Positions 34,578-42,819 of a stretch of 64,000 nt of DNA are shown one piece after another (the first letter of the stretch is position 1; every line of letters begins with the position of its first letter). Under the pieces are notes generated by a model. That model was not told the origin of the DNA and did no database searches. It saw only the letters and a list, made by a program, of their open reading frames with translations. This DNA comes from Corallococcus silvisoli (lineage in GTDB: Bacteria > Myxococcota > Myxococcia > Myxococcales > Myxococcaceae): positions 16,539 through 80,538 of the forward strand of contig NZ_JAAAPJ010000030.1 of NCBI RefSeq assembly GCF_009909145.1. Reading direction: 5' to 3'. Both the position numbers and the translations under genes were made by a program.

Positions 34578-34958
34578 GGGGGTTCTCCTTGGGATCGGGC
34601 GATTCCGGGTGGATGCGGCGACACGGCCTGTTGCTGCGAACTCAAGACACGCTGTGTTGTCGAGGAGCACGGGCCGCGCTGGAGACCTAGCACTCGCCTC
34701 ATGAGCGGGTGTTCGTGCGCTCGCGGGAAGTGCAGGCGGGCCAACGCTTCAGCGGGGAAGCGTTCACGGAGCGACCTTGAACCACCCTCGTGTCGCTACG
34801 ACGCCGGCCCTGTCTCATGGCCTCGATGGGACCACGAGCAACACAATCCCTGGGCGCAAAGCCAATTGCTCGCAAATCACCCCACCCTGAACATGAGAAC
34901 CCGGGCGCATCCCGCGCTCAATGGCGCCCATGCGGTGCCTTTCCAGAGACCGACAGAC
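34578..34958. other. Divergent intergenic region
   Basis: These 381 bases separate the helical-protein gene and the lectin gene. No coding bias is convincing. One inverted repeat stands out: AACGCTTC at 34743-34750 with GAAGCGTT at 34757-34764, loop 6. It could be a regulator site or a hairpin in either leader. Confidence 0.4.
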
Positions 34959-35564
34959 ATGACCACGAAAGAGATTCTCATCAGCCTTCTCCTGACGATT
35001 CCGCTCGCGGCCCATGGCGCAGGGGACGAAACAACGAGCACCGCGAACACACCCAGCCCCACGGCCGAGGACCCACGGCTCATCGTCGAACACGAGGACG
35101 CCGTCCCAACCGACGGGACTCCAGAGGGCGGAGACTCGAGGCTCGGCGGGTCCGAAGACAGCCCGGCTTCCTTTGCCTCAATCTTCACGCTCCGCAGCTC
35201 CATGAACAACAAGTGCCTGGAGATCTACGCCTTCAACAACAACAACGGCGCCCGCTCCGGCATGTGGGACTGCTGGGGCGGCGCGAACCAGAAGTGGTAC
35301 TGGAACGGCGAAGAGATCCGCAACACCATGAACAACAAGTGCCTTGAGGTGCTTTCATTCAACAACAACAACGGCGCCACGGTTGGCATGTGGGACTGCT
35401 GGGGCGGCGCGAACCAGAAGTGGTACCGAGACGGAAACCAGATTCGGAGCAGGTTCAACAACAAGTGCCTGGAGATCTACGCACTCAGCAATGACAACGG
35501 TGCCCGCGGCGCGGTCTGGGACTGCTGGGGTGGCGCCAACCAGCAATGGTACTTCGGCCCCTGA
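34959..35564 (+). CDS. Secreted ricin-B-type lectin (beta-trefoil)
   Basis: A 201-residue exported protein. Residues 1-22 form a signal peptide (ILISLLLTIPLAAHGAG). A Thr/Pro/Glu-rich linker to about residue 75 is followed by three near-identical 42-residue repeats, each with NNKCLEIYAFNNNNGA, WDCWGG and the QKWY or QQWY of the QxW motif. One Cys pair per repeat is present. Three repeats make a single beta-trefoil of the ricin B family, which binds sugars at cell or prey surfaces. No catalytic domain is attached, so it may act as a free lectin. ATG 34959 directly precedes the signal peptide; the ribosome-binding site is weak (AGAG). Confidence 0.9.
   Translation: MTTKEILISLLLTIPLAAHGAGDETTSTANTPSPTAEDPRLIVEHEDAVPTDGTPEGGDSRLGGSEDSPASFASIFTLRSSMNNKCLEIYAFNNNNGARSGMWDCWGGANQKWYWNGEEIRNTMNNKCLEVLSFNNNNGATVGMWDCWGGANQKWYRDGNQIRSRFNNKCLEIYALSNDNGARGAVWDCWGGANQQWYFGP
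35202..35564 (+). repeat. Three tandem 126-bp repeats in the lectin gene
   Basis: Unit boundaries at 35202, 35328 and 35454, visible as a recurrent AACAACAAGTGCCT block and a TGGGACTGCTGGGG block. DNA identity between units is high, suggesting recent internal duplication or homogenisation. Confidence 0.9.
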
Positions 35565-35652
35565 CAGCCCCATCCGTGAGCACCCAGCCCGGAGATGGGC
35601 AACGCGGCTGAACGCCGTCTCCGCCGCTCCGGATGTCCCGCCGGGATGAGGC

Positions 35653-36900
35653 TCACGCGCAGGCGCGAGCCCGGGCGAGCAGGTACTCCCGCTGCGGCGG
35701 CGTCCGGGCCAGCGCGGCGGCCTGCCGGAAGCAGTCCGCCGCCCGGCTCCGCTCCCCCACCTGCTCCAACAGCGTGCCCTCCACGGCGAAGCGGTACGGA
35801 TACCGCCGCAGCACCGCGTCCGTGCGCAGCGGCCCCAGCGCCTCCAGCGCCGCCGCCGGTCCCCGCACCCGCCCCAGCGCCACCACGCGCCCCAACGCGA
35901 TGATGGGCGACGGCTTGAGCGCGAGCAGCGCGTCGTACAACCCGAGCAACCGCGCGCGGTCCTCCGGGCCCGGCACCGGCGCCTCCGCGTGCACCAGGGC
36001 GATCTCCGCCTCCAGGTGCAGCGGCGTCAGCGCCGGCCCCATGGACGCATGCAGGTGCCGCAGCCCCCGCGCAAGCAACAGGGGCGAAGCCTCCGGGCCC
36101 TCACGCGCCTCCTGCGGCACGAACGCGCCGTTCGCGTCCACGCGCCCCGGAAGCCGCGCGACGCGGAAGCAGAACAGCGCGGCCAGGGCATGGCCCTCCG
36201 GGGTCGCGGTCCCCGGGTGCGCGAGCAGCACCTCCACCAACCGCAGCGCCTCCACGCACAGCTCCGCGCGAGACAGGTCGTGGCCCTCGGAGGCCTCGTA
36301 GCCTTCGTTGAAGAGCAGGTAGAGCGCGGAGTGCACCGCGCCCAGCCGCTCCGGCAGCGCCTCCGGGGACGGCACCTCCAGCGTGGCGTGACAGGCCCGC
36401 AGCGTCCGCTTGGCGCGCACCCACCGCTGCGCCACGGTGGGCTCGTCCGCGAGCAGCGCGGCGGCGGTCTCCCGCACGGAGAACCCACACGCCACCTTCA
36501 ACGTGAGCGTCACCTGCATCTCGCGCGAGAGCGCCGGGTGACAGCACGCGAAGAGCAACCGCAGCCCGTCGTCCGGAAGCTCGGCCGCGTAGCGCGTGGC
36601 CTCCGGCTCGGGCCCCGCCGCATCCGGGGACGCGGCCTCCTCCGGGACTTCGGGCGCGCGCTGCCGCATCAGGTCCGTCAGCCGGTTCAGCGACACCCGG
36701 AGCAGCCACGCGCGCGGTTGCGCAGGAACGCCATGGAAGCTCCAGGTCCTCGCGGCCTGGAGCATGGCGAACTGGACCGCGTCCTCCGCCACGTCCAGCC
36801 GGCCCAGGCCCACGCGCCGGGCCAGGGCCGCGACGAGGCCCGCGGACCACTGGCGGAAGGCCAGCTCCAATGCATCCCGGGCCTGCGTCGTGGACGGCAC
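35653..36900 (-). CDS. ECF sigma factor with C-terminal DUF6596/TPR-like region (ECF42-like)
   Basis: A 415-residue sigma factor. Residues 10-75 contain region 2 (VAEDAVQFAMLQAARTW, PRAWLLRVSLNRLTDLMR); about 105-165 contain region 4 (ACGFSVRETAAALLADEPTV, RWVRAKRTL). The remaining 240 residues are the helical extension typical of sigma factors paired with YCII/DGPF proteins, with LYLLFNEGY as its hallmark. The C-terminal extension takes the place of an anti-sigma factor in control in this group. It starts with GTG one base after the stop of the YCII gene, forming a two-gene operon, and probably directs transcription of a small stress regulon (inference). Confidence 0.93.
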   Translation of the reverse strand: MPSTTQARDALELAFRQWSAGLVAALARRVGLGRLDVAEDAVQFAMLQAARTWSFHGVPAQPRAWLLRVSLNRLTDLMRQRAPEVPEEAASPDAAGPEPEATRYAAELPDDGLRLLFACCHPALSREMQVTLTLKVACGFSVRETAAALLADEPTVAQRWVRAKRTLRACHATLEVPSPEALPERLGAVHSALYLLFNEGYEASEGHDLSRAELCVEALRLVEVLLAHPGTATPEGHALAALFCFRVARLPGRVDANGAFVPQEAREGPEASPLLLARGLRHLHASMGPALTPLHLEAEIALVHAEAPVPGPEDRARLLGLYDALLALKPSPIIALGRVVALGRVRGPAAALEALGPLRTDAVLRRYPYRFAVEGTLLEQVGERSRAADCFRQAAALARTPPQREYLLARARACA

Positions 36901-36901
36901 G

Positions 36902-37249
36902 TCAGACCTCGTCGATGGCGCGCAGCTCGACTTCCCCGTGGCGCAGGTGGGGGCAGGTCCGGGCCAGGGCCACCGCGGCGTCGTACGACTCCGCCGACAG
37001 GATGAAGAAGCCGCCCACCACGTCCTTCACCTCCGCGTACGGTCCGTCCGACACCAGGAGCTGTCCGTCCTGCTGCTTCAGGCGCCGGCCGCCCTCGTCG
37101 CGCAGCTTCTCGCCCTGGAGCAGGCGGCCCTCCTGCTGGAGCCGCTGACTCCACTGGATGTACTCCTCCAGGATGGCCTGCAGCTCGGCGGGGGACATGG
37201 GGGCGAAGTGGGCGGGCGTCTCGTGCAACAGCATCAGGTAGCGAGCCAT
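36902..37249 (-). CDS. YCII-related (DGPF) protein
   Basis: A 115-residue single-domain protein of the YCII superfamily: MARYLMLLHE at the N-terminus, LLVSDGPYAEVKDVVGGFF in the centre (the DGPF block, here DGPY) and ARTCPHLRHGEVELRAI at the end. Such proteins adopt a ferredoxin-like fold and are standard partners of ECF42-type sigma factors, though their role in signalling is not known. The ATG at 37249 begins the conserved domain; AAAGG lies upstream. The sigma gene follows after 1 base. The pair diverges from the NmrA-like reductase gene. Confidence 0.93.
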   Translation of the reverse strand: MARYLMLLHETPAHFAPMSPAELQAILEEYIQWSQRLQQEGRLLQGEKLRDEGGRRLKQQDGQLLVSDGPYAEVKDVVGGFFILSAESYDAAVALARTCPHLRHGEVELRAIDEV

Positions 37250-37670
37250 GGGGATGAACCTTTCGGGAAACATCAGGGGTTTCATCCAGAAAGACGGCCC
37301 ACGTCGCGGAAGATCGACATGGCCTTGAAACACGGCGCCCGCCTCCTCACCGCTCGCTGCGCACATCCACGCCCTCCAGCTACGGGCAGGCGGGTTCACT
37401 CGGAGCGGAGCTCGCGACGGCGCTCCACCCCACGACGGGGGGCGGATGGGACCGCGCGACCGCGGCCGGGGGGCGAACCACGCGAGGGAGGAGGAAGACG
37501 CCCGGGCCCGCGCCTCCAACCCACCGGGATACTCGCTGACGGCCGGGCCGGGCGCTGACGTCCGCTGTCCGCTTTCTCGCGGGGTGGTGGGAAGCGCTGG
37601 GCAAGCGGCGGTGCGGTGTGCTCAAGAGGCGTGCGGGGGCTTCGCGGGTCGAAGCCCGGGAGGCATCGCC
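37250..37670. other. Divergent intergenic region
   Basis: These 421 bases lie between the YCII/sigma operon and the NmrA-like gene and must hold both promoters. I see no RNA gene, repeat or convincing small gene. The sequence is GC-rich throughout with no A+T promoter island that can be pointed to. Confidence 0.35.
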
Positions 37671-38327
37671 ATGAGCAGTGCAGCTCCTCGTCATCTCTTC
37701 GTCGCGGGCGCCACGGGCGCCACCGGCCGCACGCTGATGCGACAGGCCCTGGCACAGGGCGTATCCGTGACCCCGCACGTGCGCCCCAAGAGCGCGAACA
37801 CGGAGCCCGCGAGCAGCTGGCCGAAGAAGGCCGTGCTGGAACTGGCGGACGCCCCCGCGCTGGCGGAGGCGATGCGCGGCAGCACGACGGTGCTCCAGCT
37901 CATCGGCACGATGCGCAAGCGCTTCGCGGCCGGGGACACGTACGAGACGAGCGACATCGGCACCACGCGCCAGCTGGTGGACGCGGCGAAGGCCGCGGGC
38001 GTGGACCACTTCGTGCTGCTCACGTCGGTGGGCGCGGGCAGTCCGGTGGGCGCGTACCTCAAGGCCAAGGCGGAGGCGGAGCGCATCGTCCGCGAGAGCG
38101 GCCTCGCCTACACGATGGTGCGCCCGCCCGCGCTGGAGGGCGAATACCACGCGCCTCCCGGCGTCCTGCACGCGCTGGGCAAGCTGCCCCTGCTGCTCAA
38201 CCTCAAGCCCATGCACCTGGATCAACTGGCCGCCGTGCTGCTGCGCGTCTCCGAGCGGCGCGAGCCGCTCAACGCGGTGCTGGAAGGCAAGAACCTGTGG
38301 GCGGAGGTGGCGGCGGCGGGCCGGTAG
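37671..38327 (+). CDS. NAD(P)H-binding NmrA-like/atypical SDR protein
   Basis: A 218-residue Rossmann protein with the cofactor loop VAGATGATGRTLMRQ near the N-terminus, GIGTTR-like segment SDIGTTRQLVDAAKAAG, HFVLLTSVGAG and TMVRPPALEG. This is the atypical-SDR/NmrA/SDR_a5 pattern; such proteins act as oxidoreductases, isomerases or redox sensors. No YxxxK pair is obvious (AYLKAKAEAE offers Tyr and Lys at close spacing, YLKAK). GGAGG lies upstream of ATG 37671. It ends 20 bases before the stop of the convergent sugar permease gene. No specific substrate can be given. Confidence 0.85.
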   Translation: MSSAAPRHLFVAGATGATGRTLMRQALAQGVSVTPHVRPKSANTEPASSWPKKAVLELADAPALAEAMRGSTTVLQLIGTMRKRFAAGDTYETSDIGTTRQLVDAAKAAGVDHFVLLTSVGAGSPVGAYLKAKAEAERIVRESGLAYTMVRPPALEGEYHAPPGVLHALGKLPLLLNLKPMHLDQLAAVLLRVSERREPLNAVLEGKNLWAEVAAAGR

Positions 38328-38347
38328 TCAGCCCACCCGGGAGCGCA

Positions 38348-39157
38348 TCACTCCTTCACCGCCCCGGCCGTGAGCCCGGACACGATGCGCCGCTGGAACA
38401 GCACCGTGAGCACCACCAGCGGCAGCGTCGCCACCACCGACGCCGCGGCGATCTCCCCCCACGGCTCCTTGTACTCGCTGGCGAAGAGGCTGATGGCCAC
38501 CGGCACCGTGCGCTTCTCCGGCGTGGACAGGAACGTCAGCGCGTAGAGGAACTCGTTCCACGCGAAGATGAAGACCAGGATGGCCGTCGTCGCCAGCCCG
38601 GGCGCCGCCAGCGGCAACAGCACCCGGCGGAACGCGCCCACCGGCGTGCACCCATCCACCCGCGCCGCGCGATACAGCTCGTCCGGCAGCTGGCGGAAGA
38701 ACGACGTCAGCACCCACAGCGTCAACGGCAGCGCGAACGTCGTGTACGGCAGCGCCAGCCCCACCAGGCTGTCCCGCAGCCCCACCGCGCTGAGGATGAG
38801 GTACAGCGGGCTCACCGTCGCGATGGGCGGAAACATCGACACGCCCAGCGCCGCGGACAGCAGTAGCCCGCGCCCCCGGAACTCCAGCTTCGCCAGCGCG
38901 AACGCCGCGGACGCGCCCACCGTGAGGCAGAACACCGTCGTCAACGTCGCCACCACCAGCGAGTTCAACACCGCCCACAGGAACGGCCGCCCGAACAACA
39001 CGCTCTGGTAGTTCGCGCCCGTCAGGTGCGAAGGCCACGGCCGCGTCAGCTCTCCATCCGGCCACAGGCTCGTCAGCACCTGCCACAGGAACGGGCCCAG
39101 GAAGAACGTGAGGAACGCCACCACGGCCAGCGCCGTGCCCAACCCCGGCCGCTTCAT
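38348..39157 (-). CDS. Sugar ABC transporter permease (MalG-type)
   Basis: A 269-residue inner-membrane permease with six predicted helices, beginning ALAVVAFLTFFLGPFLWQVL. The cytoplasmic EAA loop reads LYRAARVDGCTPVGAFRRVL, which contacts the ATPase. It ends VSGLTAGAVKE, the common C-terminus of CUT1 MalG-like proteins. Its start overlaps the MalF-type gene's stop (ATGA). Together with the binding protein it forms a three-gene carbohydrate import operon in the order binding protein, MalF, MalG. No ATPase gene is included; the MalK-like gene at 2.8 kb is a candidate. Confidence 0.95.
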   Translation of the reverse strand: MKRPGLGTALAVVAFLTFFLGPFLWQVLTSLWPDGELTRPWPSHLTGANYQSVLFGRPFLWAVLNSLVVATLTTVFCLTVGASAAFALAKLEFRGRGLLLSAALGVSMFPPIATVSPLYLILSAVGLRDSLVGLALPYTTFALPLTLWVLTSFFRQLPDELYRAARVDGCTPVGAFRRVLLPLAAPGLATTAILVFIFAWNEFLYALTFLSTPEKRTVPVAISLFASEYKEPWGEIAAASVVATLPLVVLTVLFQRRIVSGLTAGAVKE

Positions 39158-40032
39158 TCCCGCGCCTCCTCGCGCCCCAGCCACTTCAGCCACACCGCCG
39201 CCAGCAGCACCACGCCCAGGAACGTCGCCACCGCCAGCGTGCTGCCGTACCCGAAGTCGCCTGAGCGCATCAGCGTCTTGTACGCGTAGATGCTCAGCGT
39301 CTCCGTCGTGTTCGCCGGCCCGCCCTCCGTCAGCACGTAGATGGCGTCGAACACGCGGAACGCATCCAGCGACCGGAACAGCACCGCCAGCAGCAGCGCG
39401 GGCTTGAGCAGCGGCAGCGTGATGGAGCGGAACTGGCGCCACGGCGACGCCCCGTCCACGCGCGCCGCCTTGTAGAGGTCCTCCGGAATGCCTTGCAGCC
39501 CGGCCAGCACCAGCAGCGCCACGAAGGGCGTCGTCTTCCACACGTCCACCAGGATGGCCGCGTGCAGCGCATACCCCGGCGCCCCCAGCCAGTTGATCTC
39601 CGCGCCCCCCAACAGCCGGTTGATGAGCCCGGAGTCCGGGTTGAACATCCACGCCCACAGCCGCGCGCTCACCACCGTGGGGATCGCCCACGGCACCAGC
39701 ACCGACGCGCGCAAGAGCCCCCGCCCCGGGAACGCGCGGTTGAGCAGCACCGCCAGCGGCACCGCGAGCAACAGCTCCACCGCCACCGCCACCGCCGTGA
39801 AGTACACCGTGTTTCCCAGCGCGGACCCGAAGCGCGCGTCTCCCAGCAGGTAGGCGTAGTTCGCCAGCCCCGTGAAGCGCCGCTCGCCAAACACCAGGAT
39901 GAAGCGGTGCAGGCTGAGCCACACCGCCGCCAGCACCGGGTACAGCGCCACCACCGCCAGCACCACCACCGACGGCATCACCAGCAGGTACGCCTGCCGC
40001 CGCTCTCTCGCCTGCGAACCCGAGCCCCTCAC
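39154..40032 (-). CDS. Sugar ABC transporter permease (MalF/UgpA-type)
   Basis: A 292-residue permease with six predicted helices and the EAA loop LYKAARVDGASPWRQFRSI. The N-terminus (RRQAYLLVMPSVVVLAVVAL) is typical of CUT1 UgpA/MalF subunits that lack the large MalF periplasmic insert. It pairs with the MalG-type subunit to form the channel. Four-base overlaps join it to both neighbours, so stoichiometry is probably set by translational coupling. Confidence 0.95.
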   Translation of the reverse strand: MRGSGSQARERRQAYLLVMPSVVVLAVVALYPVLAAVWLSLHRFILVFGERRFTGLANYAYLLGDARFGSALGNTVYFTAVAVAVELLLAVPLAVLLNRAFPGRGLLRASVLVPWAIPTVVSARLWAWMFNPDSGLINRLLGGAEINWLGAPGYALHAAILVDVWKTTPFVALLVLAGLQGIPEDLYKAARVDGASPWRQFRSITLPLLKPALLLAVLFRSLDAFRVFDAIYVLTEGGPANTTETLSIYAYKTLMRSGDFGYGSTLAVATFLGVVLLAAVWLKWLGREEARE

Positions 40033-41309
40033 CGCGCCTCCTCGGGCTGCTCTCCGGTCAGGTGATCCACCTGCTTCTGCGCGCGCGCCAGCGACTCCTC
40101 CGGCGTGCGCAGGCCCGCGACGGCGGCGGAGAACTCGCTCTGGAGCACGTCCGCGATGAGCAGGTAATACGGCGTCACCGGCCGGGGCCGCGCCCGCACC
40201 AGCGCGTCCTTCAGGCTGGCGATGAACGGCTCCTCCGCGCGCAGCACCGGGTCGTCATACAGCGCCAGCCGTGGCGGGTTGCGCGCGTAGTGCAGCGCCA
40301 GCACGCGGTTCGCCTCCGGCGACGTCAGGTGCGCGATGAGGCGAGCGGCGGCCTTGCGGCGCAAGGGCGACACGTGCGCGTTCACCGCCAGCTGCCACCC
40401 GCCCAGCGTCCCCCACCCCGGCTGTCCATCCTTCGTCGGCAGCGGCGCGATGCCCACCTTGCCCCGGATGAGCGAGCCCTCCGCCTGCGCCTCGCGCCAC
40501 GCATAGGGCCAGTTGCGCATGAACACCGCCCGGCCCTCCTGGAACACGCGCCGCGCCTCCTCCTCGCCGAACCCCGTCACCGTCGGCGGTGACAGCCCGT
40601 CCGCGATGAGGCCATGCAGGTACGCCAGCGCCTCGCGCGCCGGCTCCGTCTCCAGGAGCACGCGCCCATCCGGCCCCAGCGACTGCCCGCCGTGCCCCCA
40701 CAGCGCCTCGTACACGTTGCACGTCAGGCCCTCGTACTGCCGGCCCTGCCACACATAGCCCTGGAGGCCGGGGGTCTTCGCCATCGCGTCGCGAGTGAAG
40801 CGCCGCAGCTCCTCGTAGGTGCGCGGCGCGCGCGGCACCAGGTCCGTGCGGTAGTAGAGGACGCCCACGTCCACGAACCAGGGCACCGCGTACGTGCGGC
40901 CGTCCATCACCACCGCGTCCACGGGGCCGGGCAGGAACTCCTCCCGCAGGCGCGCGGGGGGAAAGTCCTCCGTCAGGTCCGCCACCCAGCCCGCGCGAGC
41001 GAACTCCGGAACCCAGACGACATCCGCCACCAGCACGTCGAAGTCCGTGGCCCCGCCCTGCAACGACGTGAGGAAGAACTGGTGCGCCAGGTCCGACGCG
41101 TTGGGCAGCGCCTCCGTCACCAGCTCCACGTCCGGGTTGGCCTGCTCGTACCGCGCCAGCAGCTCACGGAACGGCTTCGGGTCGCCCCACAGCGGCTGGA
41201 ACTTGAAGACGATGCGCGTGCGGCCCCCGGTGCCCGGCGCCTCGGACGAACGCCGGCACCCTCCCGCGGCGAGGCCCAGCGCGACGAGGACGACGAGGAG
41301 GCGACCCAT
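40029..41309 (-). CDS. Extracellular sugar-binding lipoprotein of the ABC importer
   Basis: A 426-residue family-1 solute-binding protein. The signal peptide ends in lipobox AAGGC (Cys18). Conserved family elements include ARYEQANPDVELV, FDVLVADVVWVPEFARAG, YAVPWFVDVGVLYYRTDL and GGWQLAVNAHV. The overall pattern resembles trehalose/maltose or LpqY-like binding proteins; the ligand is likely a di- or oligosaccharide. It is first in the operon and delivers substrate to the MalF/MalG permease. It is preceded on the same strand by the EcsC-family gene, 56 bases away. Confidence 0.93.
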   Translation of the reverse strand: MGRLLVVLVALGLAAGGCRRSSEAPGTGGRTRIVFKFQPLWGDPKPFRELLARYEQANPDVELVTEALPNASDLAHQFFLTSLQGGATDFDVLVADVVWVPEFARAGWVADLTEDFPPARLREEFLPGPVDAVVMDGRTYAVPWFVDVGVLYYRTDLVPRAPRTYEELRRFTRDAMAKTPGLQGYVWQGRQYEGLTCNVYEALWGHGGQSLGPDGRVLLETEPAREALAYLHGLIADGLSPPTVTGFGEEEARRVFQEGRAVFMRNWPYAWREAQAEGSLIRGKVGIAPLPTKDGQPGWGTLGGWQLAVNAHVSPLRRKAAARLIAHLTSPEANRVLALHYARNPPRLALYDDPVLRAEEPFIASLKDALVRARPRPVTPYYLLIADVLQSEFSAAVAGLRTPEESLARAQKQVDHLTGEQPEEAR

Positions 41310-41365
41310 GCGCCGGGATGACTCCAGCGCGCGGGGCGACCGTCAACGACAAGCCCCGCGCCCGG

Positions 41366-42013
41366 TCATCCAGGCGACATGCCCGGCACGGACAGCGCCG
41401 TCGCCGGTGCGAACAGCCGCCGCGCCGTGGCGCCCACCGCGAGGCACGCGAGCGCATCCACCGCGCCCCCCACCAGCCCACCGGCCAGCGGCACTCCCTT
41501 CGACAAGTTCACGATGCCCTTGCGCGAAGCCTTGCTCACCAGCCGGAAGCCCACCGCGCGGTTGATGCTGCCCAGCGCATGCGCCGGCACCGCCTCCAGC
41601 GCGCGCAGGCCCAGTTGATGGCCCACCTCGACGCCGGCCTTCTTCACCACTTCCTTGCCGAGGTCGCCCACGATGGCCAGCAGCGTGAGCGTCCGCACGC
41701 GGTCCTCCTCCACGTCGTGTCCATGGATGCGCGCGATGGCGCCCACCAGCCGCGCCTGCACCGCCCACGACACGCCCAGTCCCGCGGGCAGCGCCACCGG
41801 CAGCGTCAGCATGCCGCCCAGCCCGGACAGGAAGCCCGTGGTGAACAGCTTCCCCGTCTCCCAGTGGATGAGCGAATCGATCCGCGCCTCATGGTTCGCG
41901 TAGCGCGGATCCCGCAGGTACTCGTCCGCCAGCTCCGTCGCGCCGCACAGCGGCCCCAGGCCCTCGAAGCCCGCGCTCAAGACGGCGTTGATGACCTCCA
42001 GCGGCTTCGACAT
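41366..42013 (-). CDS. EcsC-family protein
   Basis: A 215-residue protein of the EcsC family, with IDSLIHWETGKLFTTGFLSG, LPAGLGVSWAVQARLVGAIA and a hydrophobic, Gly-rich C-terminal half (GGLVGGAVDALACLAVG) that may associate with membranes. Members take their name from a protein of the B. subtilis Ecs locus; the molecular role is not defined. The ATG at 42013 has GAAGGGA upstream; a start at 42028 is possible. It may be co-transcribed with the downstream sugar importer, though the families have no known connection. Confidence 0.85.
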   Translation of the reverse strand: MSKPLEVINAVLSAGFEGLGPLCGATELADEYLRDPRYANHEARIDSLIHWETGKLFTTGFLSGLGGMLTLPVALPAGLGVSWAVQARLVGAIARIHGHDVEEDRVRTLTLLAIVGDLGKEVVKKAGVEVGHQLGLRALEAVPAHALGSINRAVGFRLVSKASRKGIVNLSKGVPLAGGLVGGAVDALACLAVGATARRLFAPATALSVPGMSPG

Positions 42014-42256
42014 GCGGCATCCCTTCACGATGAGGCCCGTCCCGCATCCTACCCGGTGCCCCGCTCACACCGGAGGCACCCCAGGCGCCTGCCCACCCTC
42101 CAGACAGGCGCACGCAATCCCTCGCGAGCCTGCGTCAGCCCGCCCGCCAGGGCCATCCCTCCCAAGAGGGATGGTCAGAGCCGCGCGCGGACAGGAAGCA
42201 TGGACTCCTTGCCGCACCTCCGCCGCCAATCCCAGACACCTTGAAAGGAGCACGGG

Positions 42257-42490
42257 ATGTACGAGTACCACGTGGATGCCTTTGTCCCGCCCGCCGCCGG
42301 CTGCAACGCCACGGACTCCGGCTGGAACCCCAAGCGCTGCGGTGACTTCGCGAAGTTCCTCAACGGCTACGCCGGCCAGGGGTGGAAGCTCCACTCCAGC
42401 GAGTACCGCACCGTGACGGCGAGCAAGGGCTGCGGAACCACGACCGGCTCCTGGCTGGTCTGCGTCTTCGAGCGGATGAAGCAGGGATGA
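42257..42490 (+). CDS. DUF4177-like small protein
   Basis: A 77-residue protein resembling the DUF4177 fold: MYEYHVDAF at the start, FLNGYAGQGWKLHS and WLVCVFER at the end, a short beta-alpha-beta arrangement. It contains four cysteines (two in the insert between strands), more than usual. AAAGGAG lies upstream. Its stop overlaps the start of the YidD-like gene (ATGA), so the two are translated together. Function unknown. Confidence 0.75.
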   Translation: MYEYHVDAFVPPAAGCNATDSGWNPKRCGDFAKFLNGYAGQGWKLHSSEYRTVTASKGCGTTTGSWLVCVFERMKQG

Positions 42491-42819
42491 GCCCGCCGCC
42501 CGAGGAGGGCCATCCCTACTCCGCCCTGGCGCTGTTTCCCGCGGAGGCCCGCGAAGCCCAGCCCGCTCCAGCCCCCCAGCCCGCGCGCCTTCCCTGGTGG
42601 CTCAATCCGCCGTGCCTCCTCGTGGTAGCGCTCATCCTGCTGTACCGCCACGCGGTGCCCCATCGCTGGAAGCGCGAGTGCATCTACGCGCCCACGTGTT
42701 CGATGTACGGGCTCCAGTCCCTCCAACGGTACGGCCTGCTACGAGGAGGACTTCGCGCCTGGGCCCGCATCCGACGCTGCGACGACGTGCGGTTCCTCGG
42801 GGGGACGGACCTGCCCTGA
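42487..42819 (+). CDS. yidD: YidD-like membrane protein insertion factor
   Basis: A 110-residue protein whose last 60 residues fit the YidD family: CIYAPTCSMYGLQSLQRYG, then GLRAWARIRRCDDVRFLGG ending TDLP. The conserved Cys pair and the RC-x-D motif are present. One hydrophobic segment (CLLVVALILLYRHA) precedes it, and the first 35 residues are an extra Pro-rich extension. YidD aids YidC-mediated insertion of membrane proteins. Normally it sits in the rpmH-rnpA-yidD-yidC cluster; here it follows a DUF4177-like gene, so this may be a second, diverged copy. Its last 81 bases overlap the 3' end of the convergent histidine kinase gene. Confidence 0.75.
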   Translation: MSPPPEEGHPYSALALFPAEAREAQPAPAPQPARLPWWLNPPCLLVVALILLYRHAVPHRWKRECIYAPTCSMYGLQSLQRYGLLRGGLRAWARIRRCDDVRFLGGTDLP

